64,000 nt of DNA from Peribacillus folii (GCF_030271255.1 NZ_JASJOM010000001.1:124001-188000), one strand, 5' to 3'. Numbered from the stretch's first letter, positions 37,413 through 47,053 are shown. The notes: generated by a model from the letters alone, not told the origin. A program made the numbers and translations.

Positions 37413-37442
37413 ATCCTATCATGAAACCGGAATGCCTGTCAA
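37413..37442 (-). promoter_or_regulatory. SigA promoter of rplU-prp-rpmA
   Basis: Minus strand TTGACA (37437-37442), 18 bp, TAGGAT (37413-37418), just before the L21 leader. Confidence 0.7.
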
Positions 37443-37466
37443 TATATTTGTAGAAATTCCTGCCCA

Positions 37467-38939
37467 TCATTCGATGGCGCCGCTGATTTCCTCAATGCTG
37501 CCGAAGCGTTTGATGGAATAAGCATTCACGGAGCCGGGGATAAATGTTACGAATAGCCTTTTGGCGATCAATTCCTCCAACGTCTGCCTGTAGGATTCCT
37601 GTTCGCCAAGCAGCACGTGCCAAACCGCCTCGCTTGCCTCGACCCAGACCGCTTCATCATCGGTCTTGCGGTGCTCCAGCAGTTCACGCTCCAGCCGGAA
37701 GGCCACGGTTTCAGGGCTTTCGATTTTTCCGCTTCCGTTGCAAACCGGGCAAGGGACCGTCATCCATTCGCTTAAAGACGGCGAGGTTCTCTTTCTCGTC
37801 ACTTGGAGGATGCCCAGCTCAGTAAAGCCGATGACCTGTACCCGTTTCTCGTCCTTTGCCGTCTCCCTTTTAACGATATCGATGATTTCCTGCTCGTGTC
37901 GCGTTTGAGTCATATTGATGAAGTCGATCAAAATGATCCCGCTGATATTCCGCAGCCTTAACTGGCGGGCGACCTCTTTAGCCGCCGCCTGATTCACGGC
38001 AAACAAGGTTGCCTCCTTTGCCGCTTTTCCGGTAAATTTACCAGAATTGACATCGATGACGGTGAAAGCTTCCGTTTCTTCAAAAATCAGATAACCGCCA
38101 TTATCGAGCCAAACGATTTTTTTATTCATTTTCTCCACTTGCGCCTCTATATTCGCTTCGGAAAAAATATTGTCTGGACCGGGTGCATGGGATATTTCCC
38201 ACTCCTTCTGATTTTCCTGCACCCATTTCTTCAACACTTGGCTGGCGTCGAAATCATCGATGACAAGCTGTCCGGCAGCCGTTCGAGACATCTCATCCAT
38301 GATCATCGTAAGAACTGAATCCCTCGACAAGAGCAGTGCCGGAGCCTTGAGAGAGGCAGCCTTCCTTTTTAATGCTTGATACTGCTCGCGCAATGAGTCC
38401 AGCCTTTCCAAGAAGACCGCCTCACTCTCCTTCTCCATCGAGGTGCGTATGATCAAGCCTTCATCAGGTTTTTTATTTCGCAGGGCTGTCTCCCGCCACT
38501 GTTTTTGGATTTGCTCGTTTTTGAATTTCTTTGACACGCCAACATAATCGTTTCCATGTATGTATACGAGGGATTCTGCGGAAAACTCGATCAATCCCGT
38601 CAATTTAGCTCCTTTTGTACCTGTTTCATCACGGCTTACCTGAACGAGCAGCTTTTCTCCCTGACGAACATATTGGCCGATGGCCGCTTTCCCATCGGTG
38701 TTTTTTGTCATTTGGTAGGAAGGGAGCTCGTCTCGATGCAGGAAGCCATTCTTATCCGCCCCGTAATCAATGAAGACGGCATCCATACCAGGCAATACCT
38801 TCGTCACCTTCCCAAGATAAATGTTACCGACCGTACTGCGCTTTTGTTCGGGCGTAATCACAAGCTGGCGCAGTACCTCATTCTCCAATACGGCGACTCT
38901 TTTTTCGCGTGAAGCAAGGTTCGCGATCATCTTTTTCAT
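37467..38939 (-). CDS. rng: Ribonuclease E/G family endoribonuclease
   Basis: Single-strand-specific endoribonuclease of the RNase G type. The 490-aa product has an N-terminal S1 domain (about 33-115), the catalytic aspartates Asp 296 (FTVIDVNSGKF) and Asp 339 (IILIDFINM), and the zinc-link motif CPVCNGSGK (Cys 397 and 400). The ATG at 38939 follows GGAGAGG. B. subtilis lacks RNase E/G, so this gene distinguishes the organism, though several other Bacillaceae have it. It stands between spoIVFB and rplU. Confidence 0.93.
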   Translation of the reverse strand: MKKMIANLASREKRVAVLENEVLRQLVITPEQKRSTVGNIYLGKVTKVLPGMDAVFIDYGADKNGFLHRDELPSYQMTKNTDGKAAIGQYVRQGEKLLVQVSRDETGTKGAKLTGLIEFSAESLVYIHGNDYVGVSKKFKNEQIQKQWRETALRNKKPDEGLIIRTSMEKESEAVFLERLDSLREQYQALKRKAASLKAPALLLSRDSVLTMIMDEMSRTAAGQLVIDDFDASQVLKKWVQENQKEWEISHAPGPDNIFSEANIEAQVEKMNKKIVWLDNGGYLIFEETEAFTVIDVNSGKFTGKAAKEATLFAVNQAAAKEVARQLRLRNISGIILIDFINMTQTRHEQEIIDIVKRETAKDEKRVQVIGFTELGILQVTRKRTSPSLSEWMTVPCPVCNGSGKIESPETVAFRLERELLEHRKTDDEAVWVEASEAVWHVLLGEQESYRQTLEELIAKRLFVTFIPGSVNAYSIKRFGSIEEISGAIE

Positions 38940-38980
38940 TAAAAAAATCCTCTCCTCAATTTGAAGAAAGGATAACATAT

Positions 38981-39847
38981 TTAATAAGAATATAATAGGT
39001 CACCGATTTTCCCGTTTGTCATTTTCTCGGAAAAATAGGCATGGAGGATTTCCGTTTCATCCAATGATCCGCTCTCCTTGCCGTTTTTCATGATGATGAC
39101 GGGATGTTTGCACCCCCGCTGAAACAGTTCCAGCACCTTATAAATCGGTTCTTGTGCATCCACCAAAATCGGCTTCAATTTCGCCAGGTCATTGGTATGC
39201 CCGTAATGACGCTGCAACAGGAAGCGGATAAACGCATAGTAGCGCTGCCGCCATTCCATCACAAGCGAAAGACCGATGAAAAAGACGATGAGCCAAATGT
39301 TCAAATTGAGCGGATCAAGAATGAGCCAGGTCAAAAAGGCCGTAACAGCGAAAGCTGCCGAAAAATGCAGTGTATGCTTCTGGGCTTCAAGAAAGGTGCA
39401 ATATAGCGAAATGCCAATGAATAGCAGCCGTCCCCCGTCCAACGGCCAAATCGGCAGCAAATTAAAGGCTAGCAGCATCAGATTCATATACAAAAAGGGC
39501 TGATACAGCTCATGGGAAATAAAAGAAAAGAAATAAAGCAAAAATGCGGCACCAATGAGCCATACATGCTGAAGCGGGCCGGCAAGCACAACAGCCAAGT
39601 CCTCCTTCAAGCTTTTATTGCCATATTCCTCCGTCTCGACAGCCCCCCCAAAAGGAAGCAGCTGGATGGACTTTATCCGCCATTTAAAGTGCTGAGCACA
39701 GACGGCATGCCCCATTTCATGAATGAAGACGATGAGCAGCAGCATCAGCATTTCCACGAAATGGGCAGTGAGGATGGCAACACCAATCACGAACCACAAT
39801 GTCGGATGCACCCTGATCTTGAGCAGTAATTTCCCATATTCACTCAA
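38981..39847 (-). CDS. spoIVFB: SpoIVFB intramembrane metalloprotease (pro-SigK processing)
   Basis: Site-2 protease that activates SigK in the mother cell by cutting pro-SigK within the outer forespore membrane. The 288-aa multi-span protein has the zinc motif HEMGH (43-47) and the third ligand Asp 137 in WPLDGGRLL, followed by a C-terminal CBS-like domain that senses ATP in B. subtilis. A TTG start at 39847 overlaps the end of spoIVFA by 8 bp and uses AAGGTGAT inside that gene. Confidence 0.95.
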   Translation of the reverse strand: MSEYGKLLLKIRVHPTLWFVIGVAILTAHFVEMLMLLLIVFIHEMGHAVCAQHFKWRIKSIQLLPFGGAVETEEYGNKSLKEDLAVVLAGPLQHVWLIGAAFLLYFFSFISHELYQPFLYMNLMLLAFNLLPIWPLDGGRLLFIGISLYCTFLEAQKHTLHFSAAFAVTAFLTWLILDPLNLNIWLIVFFIGLSLVMEWRQRYYAFIRFLLQRHYGHTNDLAKLKPILVDAQEPIYKVLELFQRGCKHPVIIMKNGKESGSLDETEILHAYFSEKMTNGKIGDLLYSY

Positions 39848-40589
39848 ATTGAATCACCTTTTTAGGATTGACGAAAGCATCATTTTCTTTGATCGCCAAA
39901 TAAAATCTGCCCTTCGATCCGTCTTCACTGACTGTAACCTGTCCAACTTCATTGCCCTTTTTAACGAATTCATACATCTTCACATCAATCTCTTTCAGCT
40001 GCCCATACCAGGATTCACTATGATTGGCATGCTGGATGACGACCGTCTTCCCTATTCCCTCCTTTTCACCGGCAAAAATGACTACGCCCTCATTGATTGC
40101 CTCGACCTTGGAGCCCTTGCTCGTTTCCAGGATGATCCCTTCACCGTTCGTCTCGAAGGTTTGGGTGATTTTGCCTGAAACTGGCGTCGCATAGCCCTCG
40201 TTCGAGTCAACCGTTTCCTTTTTCGCTTCCTTCGGCAAAAAAGCGATCGGTTTGCCAAACGCATTTTCGTACCAATTGGAGATGGAAGCGAACTGGAATT
40301 CCTTGCTCATGTTTTCCGAGACAAAGCTCCTGGCAGGATCAAGACGTGCCGAAGGATGCTTGAACATCACCGCAATGACCAGGAACAGGCAGACGCTGAC
40401 AAGGATTTTAAAGAAAAAATATTCTTTCCTGAAGAGCGGATGATCTTTTTCCGAATATCCGTTGAATGAATCCACACCATATGATTCATCATTGTTGATT
40501 TCCGTCCAACTGCTGTTCCCAACTGGATTATCATTAAACTTCCGTCTCTTGGCAATGCGATTGCGGATATCTTTCCTGCGATCATCCAT
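39840..40589 (-). CDS. spoIVFA: SpoIVFA, inhibitor and scaffold of the SpoIVFB complex
   Basis: Membrane protein that holds SpoIVFB inactive together with BofA until SpoIVB, from the forespore, cleaves it. The 249-aa product has a cytoplasmic N-terminus, one membrane helix (about 68-85, FFKILVSVCLFLVIAVMF) and a LytM/M23-like C-terminal domain (about 150-240) that lacks the usual zinc-binding histidines. It is translationally coupled to spoIVFB. Confidence 0.93.
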   Translation of the reverse strand: MDDRRKDIRNRIAKRRKFNDNPVGNSSWTEINNDESYGVDSFNGYSEKDHPLFRKEYFFFKILVSVCLFLVIAVMFKHPSARLDPARSFVSENMSKEFQFASISNWYENAFGKPIAFLPKEAKKETVDSNEGYATPVSGKITQTFETNGEGIILETSKGSKVEAINEGVVIFAGEKEGIGKTVVIQHANHSESWYGQLKEIDVKMYEFVKKGNEVGQVTVSEDGSKGRFYLAIKENDAFVNPKKVIQFE

Positions 40590-40772
40590 AAAGAATCCCC
40601 CCTGCTCTAAAAAGCGCTATATTACAGCGTATGAGCAACTTGTCCAGACTATGACCGTGAAAGGATGGTGGGAATAAAATAATTAACTCGCCTGAAAATC
40701 GAGGGAAAAGTGGTGTAATCCAAAGGATTTTCACACCAATTGCTGAAATTGAATAAACCACGTAAAATCCAA

Positions 40773-40802
40773 TTGATATTGTTCCCTGAAATTTGTTATA
40801 AT
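40773..40802 (+). promoter_or_regulatory. SigA promoter of the yabR-like gene
   Basis: TTGATA (40773-40778), 18 bp, TATAAT (40797-40802), 38 bp before the ATG. Confidence 0.78.
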
Positions 40803-40840
40803 AAAGTGGTTTTAACATTATTGAGGGGGAACATTTTTTT

Positions 40841-41284
40841 ATGTCAATCGAAATAGGCAGCAAAGTACAAGGTAAAGTAACAGGTATCACTAATTTTGGA
40901 GCATTCGTAGAATTACCGGGAGGCTCGACAGGTCTTGTGCATATTAGCGAAGTAGCAGATAGCTATGTAAAAGACGTCAATGACCATCTTAAAGTAGGCG
41001 ACCAAATAGAAGTAAAAGTGATTAGTGAGAAAGACGGAAAAACTGCCTTGTCCATCAAAAAGGCTATAGATAGACCCGAAGGGCAAACCTCTTCTTATAC
41101 CAAACGCCCACCACGCCAAGGGGATAGCCGTTCTAAAGATTTTCGTTCAAAAGGTAATTTCCAGCCAAAGGAAAATTTCGAAGATAAAATGAGTCGCTTT
41201 TTAAAGACCAGTGAAGAAAATTTATCGACCCTTAAACGCAGCACCGAATCAAAACGCGGCGGCAGGGGCGGAAGACGCGGATAA
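40841..41284 (+). CDS. yabR: S1 RNA-binding domain protein YabR
   Basis: 147 aa with a single S1 domain (about 1-72, SIEIGSKVQGKVTGITNFGAFVELPGG) and a basic Arg/Gly-rich tail ending RGGRGGRRG. It matches B. subtilis YabR along its length, including KMSRFLKTSEE. In B. subtilis yabR lies by divIC and spoIIE. Here it sits alone between spoIVFA and minD on the opposite strand, so it is either a relocated or an extra copy. Its own SigA promoter and terminator are visible. Confidence 0.9.
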   Translation: MSIEIGSKVQGKVTGITNFGAFVELPGGSTGLVHISEVADSYVKDVNDHLKVGDQIEVKVISEKDGKTALSIKKAIDRPEGQTSSYTKRPPRQGDSRSKDFRSKGNFQPKENFEDKMSRFLKTSEENLSTLKRSTESKRGGRGGRRG

Positions 41285-41303
41285 CCCCGTCTCCATATGG
41301 ATT

Positions 41304-41337
41304 AGGCAAGCCAGGAACCCTGGCTTGCCTTTTTTTT
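41304..41337 (+). terminator. Terminator after yabR
   Basis: Stem AGGCAAGCCAGG / CCTGGCTTGCCT followed by TTTTTTTT. Confidence 0.92.
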
Positions 41338-41347
41338 GCCCGCACCA

Positions 41348-41380
41348 TAAAAAAAAGCGGGGCATCAAGTGCTCCCGCTT
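41348..41380 (-). terminator. Terminator after minD
   Basis: Stem AAGCGGG / CCCGCTT followed on the minus strand by TTTTTTTTATGG. Confidence 0.88.
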
Positions 41381-41439
41381 CGTCCTTGAATTTGCTTGAC
41401 TGCAAGGGCTTTGCCCATCACATTTCAAACAATCCCAAT

Positions 41440-42243
41440 TCAGCGCACGCTAAAGAATTTTTTCAATTTGGACATGAAGCCCTTTGGTTCGCCGCCGATT
41501 GGCGACAAGGGAACGGATTCACCAAGAATCCTCCGGGCTATGTTCCGGTAAGCAAGCGACACCCTATTGTCTGGATTATAGGCAATGGGCTCCTTTTTAT
41601 TCGCTGCCACAATGACCTGGTCGTCGTCAGGAATGACGCCGATCAAGTCAATTTTCAGGAAATCGGTAACGCCATCGATATCCATTTCTTCATCTTCATG
41701 AAGCAAATGGCCGCGTATCCGGTTGATGATCAATTGAGGCGGTTCAATTTGCTCTTCTTTTTCAAGCAGGCCAATGATGCGGTCCGCATCCCTGACAGCG
41801 GGTCTCTCGGCAGTCGTAACGATGATTGCCTTGTCAGCGCCGGCAATGGCATTCCTGAAGCCCTGTTCAATGCCTGCTGGGCAGTCAATGAGGATATAAT
41901 CATAATCCGGCTTCATATCGCTGATGAGCTTCTTCATCTGCTCTTCATTCACCGCTGATTTATCACTATTTTGCGGAGCCGGAAGCAAATAAAGCAAATC
42001 CTCGAAATGTTTATCTTTAATGAGCGCTTGATGGATCTTACAGCGCCCTTCGACCACATCGACCAAATCATAGATGATCCGGTTTTCCAATCCCATGATC
42101 ACATCCAAGTTCCGCAGACCGATATCCGTATCTATCAAGCAAACCTTTTTGCCTAGAAGAGCTAAAGATGTTCCCAAATTGGCGGAGGTGGTCGTTTTCC
42201 CGACACCACCCTTACCGGATGTTATAACTATTGCCTCTCCCAC
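41440..42243 (-). CDS. minD: Septum site-determining ATPase MinD
   Basis: Membrane-binding ATPase that positions MinC to block division at the poles. The 267-aa product has the deviant Walker A SGKGGVGKTTTS (about 8-19) and a C-terminal amphipathic targeting helix (MSKLKKFFSVR). It follows minC with a 2-bp gap. Confidence 0.98.
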   Translation of the reverse strand: MGEAIVITSGKGGVGKTTTSANLGTSLALLGKKVCLIDTDIGLRNLDVIMGLENRIIYDLVDVVEGRCKIHQALIKDKHFEDLLYLLPAPQNSDKSAVNEEQMKKLISDMKPDYDYILIDCPAGIEQGFRNAIAGADKAIIVTTAERPAVRDADRIIGLLEKEEQIEPPQLIINRIRGHLLHEDEEMDIDGVTDFLKIDLIGVIPDDDQVIVAANKKEPIAYNPDNRVSLAYRNIARRILGESVPLSPIGGEPKGFMSKLKKFFSVR

Positions 42244-42245
42244 GA

Positions 42246-42929
42246 TTAGAGACCCCCTTCTAATCTATTTAAATTAGGTCTATATTTCTTTAAAACTTGC
42301 AGTTTGTCGATAATGATATTTTCTTCTTCGTCCATGAAGGCGCATTCCAGATCATGCCCCCATTTCGTATATTCGTCAGGAGATAAATTGACCTGTCCGG
42401 CAATGCGGAGCTGGGCAGGCTTCATGACCGAGGCTGCTATTATGGCCTCATTATTCCCCATGTATCCAGCATGGGCGATGCCCCTTAGCTGCCCCATCAC
42501 ATATATGCTGCCGCCCGCACGCACCGTTCCATCAGGATTGACATCCCCGATCAGAAGTAAATCACCGGGAACTTCAAAAACCTGTCCAGATCTTATCACC
42601 TTGGTCACGGTCGTCACTTGGTTTTCATCTTTCCAGCGGTTCGCCTCATCCTTTGTCAGGACATTTGAAATCATCTCGTCTACGAAAAGCTTCTTTTTTT
42701 TATGGATGACCTCTTTAATCATTTTTGTTTGTTTTTCATCAAGATAGCGGTTCCCTGTATGTACTTTAACGGAAATGGACGGGTCATTTTCTTGAAACTG
42801 ATAGTTTGCGGAAAGCTTCACTTCTAACTCTTTCAACAAATCGGAAAATGAGCAAGAATCATCGAGATGAAGCATAAACCCGTCTTTTGTTCCCTTAATC
42901 ATGACATTTTGCTGAATTCTTTTATTCAT
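42246..42929 (-). CDS. minC: Septum site-determining protein MinC
   Basis: FtsZ polymerisation inhibitor carried by MinD. The 227-aa product has an N-terminal FtsZ-binding domain (about 1-105) and a C-terminal beta-helix MinD-binding domain with the GDLLLIGDVNPDGTVRAGG turn. It is encoded downstream of mreD, as in B. subtilis. Confidence 0.96.
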   Translation of the reverse strand: MNKRIQQNVMIKGTKDGFMLHLDDSCSFSDLLKELEVKLSANYQFQENDPSISVKVHTGNRYLDEKQTKMIKEVIHKKKKLFVDEMISNVLTKDEANRWKDENQVTTVTKVIRSGQVFEVPGDLLLIGDVNPDGTVRAGGSIYVMGQLRGIAHAGYMGNNEAIIAASVMKPAQLRIAGQVNLSPDEYTKWGHDLECAFMDEEENIIIDKLQVLKKYRPNLNRLEGGL

Positions 42930-43044
42930 GACGTTTGTTTCACCTCAATGAAATATAATTCGACATAGGAAAACAATTTTCCTTTTTCTACGTACTCTGA
43001 AAAGAAAAAATGCGATTCCGGCCTGCACTTCGGGCATTGAAACG

Positions 43045-43563
43045 TTATTCCGCGTCTCCTTGCAAATCAAGCTTTTCGAATAATCTCTTTAAAGGATAGC
43101 AGCTGACGATGATGAATGCGAGATTCAATAACAAGGTCGGAAGCAATCTCCTTTCCGCGAATTCACCGAATGGCATATCGGCGAACGAAAGGATGGTATT
43201 CATCTGGAAGATGACCAGCTCCAAAACGGCCGTGAATATAAAAGCCGTCAGACAGGCAATCAATAGATTATTTTGCAGGATTTTCATGCATTTCGAAATC
43301 AAATAGGCAAGAAAAGGAAGCAGGAACATATAGATCCCCAAGATCTCCGTATACACGACATCATAAGTCAATCCAAGGATGGCCCCATAAAGCATGCCCA
43401 TTTTCCTGGAACCGTACATCGCCAGGAAAAAAATGAAAATCATCATGAAATGGGGAACGAGGATTTTATCGTCCCCGAATGCATCGCCGGCAAACAGCTG
43501 CGCGAAAATGCTTTCAAAAACAAAAAAAATCAGTGCTACAAAAGAAAGGATGAATTGTTTCAC
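43045..43563 (-). CDS. mreD: Rod shape-determining protein MreD
   Basis: 172-aa membrane protein with about five to six helices (first FILSFVALIFFVFESIFAQ). It belongs to the elongasome that places lateral wall synthesis. The start overlaps the mreC stop by 4 bp. Confidence 0.94.
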   Translation of the reverse strand: MKQFILSFVALIFFVFESIFAQLFAGDAFGDDKILVPHFMMIFIFFLAMYGSRKMGMLYGAILGLTYDVVYTEILGIYMFLLPFLAYLISKCMKILQNNLLIACLTAFIFTAVLELVIFQMNTILSFADMPFGEFAERRLLPTLLLNLAFIIVSCYPLKRLFEKLDLQGDAE

Positions 43564-44432
43564 TCCGCTTCATCCTCCCCATCACTTTCGTCCGCTACCC
43601 CGCCAACCTCACGCTGAACGACCATAACATTATTTATATCGTATAAATCCGTCGCAGGTTCAATATAAGCAGTCTGGTTCAATCCGTATTGGTCCACCTT
43701 GACGTCAACCACTTTTCCAATCAATAGTCCTTTCGGGAATATCCCGCCATAACCGGAAGTGATGACCGTAGAATCCTTCTTGATTTTTTTATCATATGGA
43801 ATCCGTTTCATCAGCAGCAGGTTCTTTTTATCATCGAAACCTTCAATCAAACCGTAAGCTTTATCATCACCTTGTACGATTGCCGAGACGCGGTTCGCTT
43901 TATCGATTGAGCTCAGGAGCTGAACCGAAGCCGTAAAATCAGTCGCTGATTTAACCTTGCCCACAAGCACATTGGACTTGATGACGGCCATGTTTTTTTC
44001 TACCCCATTACGCTTTCCTTTATTGATCGTCAGCATCTCATTCCACCGGTCGGGATTACGGCCGATGACCGTCGATTGAATCGATGAATACTTCCGCAGG
44101 TCATCTTCTTTTTTGAGGTTATCACGGAATTCGTCATTTTCTTCCTTCAAGTCCTGGACCTGGGTTTTCAATAGTACATATTCATCCAGGCGGGCCTTCA
44201 ATTTTTTGTTTTCATCGTATGTATGCTGAAGGTCTTTTAAGCCTCCTACAAAACCTGTTATACCCGATACTGGCTTATTAAACACATTTCCAACCCAGCC
44301 TGTCGTATCTTTCAGGAATTGCTCCGGCCAAGTCAACTCTTCTCTCTCCTTTAAAGAAAAACCGATCAATGCCACGAGAACGATGATACTAACGAGCAAG
44401 AGAAGGAGCTTTTTATTAAAAAACTGTGGCAT
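43560..44432 (-). CDS. mreC: Rod shape-determining protein MreC
   Basis: 290-aa bitopic protein with an N-terminal membrane helix (LLLLLVSIIVLVALIGFSL), a coiled coil (about 68-110) and an extracellular beta-rich domain that links MreB filaments to the synthetic machinery. It is separated from mreB by a hairpin (44524-44564). Confidence 0.95.
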   Translation of the reverse strand: MPQFFNKKLLLLLVSIIVLVALIGFSLKEREELTWPEQFLKDTTGWVGNVFNKPVSGITGFVGGLKDLQHTYDENKKLKARLDEYVLLKTQVQDLKEENDEFRDNLKKEDDLRKYSSIQSTVIGRNPDRWNEMLTINKGKRNGVEKNMAVIKSNVLVGKVKSATDFTASVQLLSSIDKANRVSAIVQGDDKAYGLIEGFDDKKNLLLMKRIPYDKKIKKDSTVITSGYGGIFPKGLLIGKVVDVKVDQYGLNQTAYIEPATDLYDINNVMVVQREVGGVADESDGEDEAE

Positions 44433-44523
44433 GGTAATTGCACCTCTATATCTTAATATCTAATATCTACTACCTTTATACCTTATAAAACGTAAATGCG
44501 TTGCCCGTGCTGTTTGAACATAA

Positions 44524-44564
44524 GAAAAACCGGCTCAAAATTGCAACCTTTTGTTGAGCCGGCT
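44524..44564 (-). terminator. Hairpin between mreB and mreC
   Basis: Stem AACCGGCTCAA / TTGAGCCGGCT followed on the minus strand by TTTTTCTTATG. It probably attenuates transcription from mreB into mreCD. Confidence 0.78.
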
Positions 44565-44583
44565 CCTATTTGAGAAGTTATGC

Positions 44584-45603
44584 TTATCGGGAATCTCTTG
44601 ATTTAGTTTTGAATAAATGGATATGATCCAGCGCTTTCCCCGTGCCGATCGCCACACAATCCAGCGGATTTTCGGCGATGATCACCGGCATTTGCGTTTC
44701 TTCACTGATGACTTTATCCAAATTGCGCAGCAAAGCGCCTCCGCCCGTCAACACGATGCCTCTGTCCATGATGTCAGCGGCCAATTCAGGCGGTGTTTTT
44801 TCCAGCGTATTTTTCACCGAGTCCACAATCGCGGAAACGGTATCGCTTAGTGCTTTGGATATCTCATCAGGTGTGATTTCAATCGTCTTCGGTAGACCCG
44901 TCAATAAATCACGGCCGCGAATTTCCATGTTTTCGACGCCTTCCGTATCACCTGCAGAACCAATTTCCATTTTAATCGCTTCTGCAGTACGCTCACCAAT
45001 CATCAAATTGTAGTTTTTGCGTATGTAAACGATAATGGCATCATCCATTTCGTCACCAGCGATGCGGATGGATTGGCTTGTTACGATACCGCCAAGCGAT
45101 ATGATCGCCACTTCCGTCGTTCCTCCGCCAATATCCACGACCATGCTGCCTGTAGGCTCCCAAACTGGAAGGTCTGCACCAATCGCTGCTGCAAACGGTT
45201 CTTCGATCGGATATGCATCACGTGCGCCCGCTTGTCTCGCTGCATCGATGACTGCACGCTGCTCTACTGCAGTGATTCCAGAAGGAACGCAAATCATGAC
45301 ATATGGCTTGTTTCCGAATACACCCTTTTTTTGAGCTTCTTTCATATAGTACTTCATCATTGTTGCGGTCGTTTCATAATCAGCTATTACGCCATCCTTC
45401 ATCGGACGAAGCGCAACCACGTTTCCAGGTGTACGGCCGATCATGTTCTTCGCATCGTTTCCGACTGCAACGATTTGCTTTGTATCGGTCTGCACTGCAA
45501 CAACCGATGGTTCGCGAACCGCAATCCCTTTTCCTTTTACATATACGAGCGTGTTAGCCGTTCCTAAATCAATCCCTATATCTCTAGCGCCTATTCCAAA
45601 CAT
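44584..45603 (-). CDS. mreB: Rod shape-determining actin-like protein MreB
   Basis: Bacterial actin that forms membrane-bound filaments guiding wall synthesis. The 339-aa product has the phosphate-1 loop [14 protein letters not shown], the phosphate-2 region [13 protein letters not shown] and the adenosine motif [11 protein letters not shown]. It has its own promoter. radC lies upstream in the same direction. Confidence 0.98.
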   Translation of the reverse strand: MFGIGARDIGIDLGTANTLVYVKGKGIAVREPSVVAVQTDTKQIVAVGNDAKNMIGRTPGNVVALRPMKDGVIADYETTATMMKYYMKEAQKKGVFGNKPYVMICVPSGITAVEQRAVIDAARQAGARDAYPIEEPFAAAIGADLPVWEPTGSMVVDIGGGTTEVAIISLGGIVTSQSIRIAGDEMDDAIIVYIRKNYNLMIGERTAEAIKMEIGSAGDTEGVENMEIRGRDLLTGLPKTIEITPDEISKALSDTVSAIVDSVKNTLEKTPPELAADIMDRGIVLTGGGALLRNLDKVISEETQMPVIIAENPLDCVAIGTGKALDHIHLFKTKSRDSR

Positions 45604-45706
45604 TGGTATCTCCCTTTCGTAAACAAAAATGCCTTTTTTATAAGTTCAAGATGTAATTTGTCGTTTTTTGACAATAAGAGTTTTGAAAAAGTTTCCTCTT
45701 TTAAAA

Positions 45707-45736
45707 ATCATAAACAATATTATATCGTATCGTCAA
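45707..45736 (-). promoter_or_regulatory. Probable SigA promoter of mreB
   Basis: Minus strand TTGACG (45731-45736), 18 bp, TATGAT (45707-45712). Downstream, in the leader, an inverted repeat TTGTC-N7-GACAA (45658-45674) could be an operator. No regulator can be assigned. Confidence 0.6.
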
Positions 45737-45750
45737 AAATTTTGATAGTG

Positions 45751-46437
45751 TCATAAATAACCTTTTTCCTTCAAGCTAACATATTTGTGTTCCCCGATAA
45801 TGATGTGGTCCAATACTTCAATCCCGATAATTCTACCACATTCGACTAATCTTTTCGTCACTTCAATATCTTCTCTGCTAGGAGTGGGGTCTCCGGAGGG
45901 GTGGTTATGAAGACAGATGATAGAGGCGGCAGACCTTTTGAAAGCTTCTTTAAAAACCTCGCGGGGGTGCACGATTGAGGCATTGAGGCTGCCGATGAAG
46001 ATTGTTGTCTTTTGAAGCACTTGATTTTTCGTATTTAAATAGAGGCAGACGAAATGTTCCTGGGACAAAAAACGCATGTCCTCCATGCAGTAATTAGCCC
46101 CGTCTTCAGGGGAACGGATCACATAGCGATCTTGATCATTCAGCTGGTTCATCCTCCTGCCAAGTTCGACCGATGCAAGAATATGGATGGCCTTCGCTTC
46201 CCCTATCCCTTTAATCCCGGTCAATTCTTCCACGGAGGCTTCTTTTAACAGACGCAGACCCTTGACGGAATTGATGAGCCTGCCGGCTAGCTGAAGTACG
46301 GATTCATCACGGGTCCCCGTCCTCAGCAGCAGCGCAAGCAATTCCTGATTGGAGAGGCTCTGTGGCCCGTCTTGCAGAAACCGTTCCCGCGGCCTTTCTT
46401 CTTTCGGGTAATCCCTTATTAACATTTTTTCATGCAA
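45751..46437 (-). CDS. radC: RadC/JAB-domain protein
   Basis: About 228 aa with an N-terminal helix-hairpin-helix region (LTGIKGIGEAKAIHIL) and a JAMM/JAB metal site (LHNHPSGDPTPSREDI, with the upstream Glu in REVFKEA). The family was once tied to DNA repair, but its role is unresolved. I chose the TTG at 46437, 8 nt after GGAGGG. The ATG at 46425 (MLIRDYPKEERPRE) is where family similarity begins but is too far from that site. Confidence 0.9.
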   Translation of the reverse strand: MHEKMLIRDYPKEERPRERFLQDGPQSLSNQELLALLLRTGTRDESVLQLAGRLINSVKGLRLLKEASVEELTGIKGIGEAKAIHILASVELGRRMNQLNDQDRYVIRSPEDGANYCMEDMRFLSQEHFVCLYLNTKNQVLQKTTIFIGSLNASIVHPREVFKEAFKRSAASIICLHNHPSGDPTPSREDIEVTKRLVECGRIIGIEVLDHIIIGEHKYVSLKEKGYL

Positions 46438-46483
46438 AACATTTGCCCTCCCTATAGAAGGGAGACGCCAGGGCGGAAATCGA

Positions 46484-47053
46484 TTATCCCAGGTCCGCCT
46501 GCATCGCCTTGAGCTCACGGGCCAATCTCGAAACCGGAAGCCCGACGACAGAGAAGTAGTCCCCTTTGATTTGTTTGACAAGCAGGGATCCGTACCCTTG
46601 TATCCCATAGCTGCCTGCCTTATCAAAAGGTTCCCCGCTATCCAGATAATGTTCGATTTCAGCTTCTGGCAGCTCCCAAAAAGTCACTTCCGTTTTTTCC
46701 GCGAAAACCTTGCAATGCTTACCGAATAAAATGGCAACGCCCGTATATACCTCATGTGTACGTCCTGATAACATCTCCAGCATCCTTTTTCCATCGGCGC
46801 GGCTGGTTGGCTTGCCCAAAATCTTTCCATCAAGGACTACAACCGTGTCCGAACCGATCACCCAGCGTTCCTGAAATCTTGCTGCGATGGCCATCGCTTT
46901 GCGCGAGGCAAGCTCTTTCACGGCAGCATCCGGACACATGGTATCATCAATCGTTTCATCGACATTGGAATTCATGCTTTCAAAGGGGATTTGGAGAAAC
47001 TGCAGAAGCTCTTTACGACGTGGTGATGAAGAAGCTAAAATCAATGGCTGCAT
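46484..47053 (-). CDS. maf: Maf-type nucleoside triphosphate pyrophosphatase
   Basis: Hydrolyses modified or canonical NTPs to NMP and pyrophosphate, and is linked to septum inhibition when overproduced. The 189-aa product begins with the ILASSSPRRKELL signature and has IGSDTVVVLDGKILGKP and DKAGSYGIQGYGS. It stands between spoIIB and radC, as in B. subtilis. Confidence 0.96.
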   Translation of the reverse strand: MQPLILASSSPRRKELLQFLQIPFESMNSNVDETIDDTMCPDAAVKELASRKAMAIAARFQERWVIGSDTVVVLDGKILGKPTSRADGKRMLEMLSGRTHEVYTGVAILFGKHCKVFAEKTEVTFWELPEAEIEHYLDSGEPFDKAGSYGIQGYGSLLVKQIKGDYFSVVGLPVSRLARELKAMQADLG

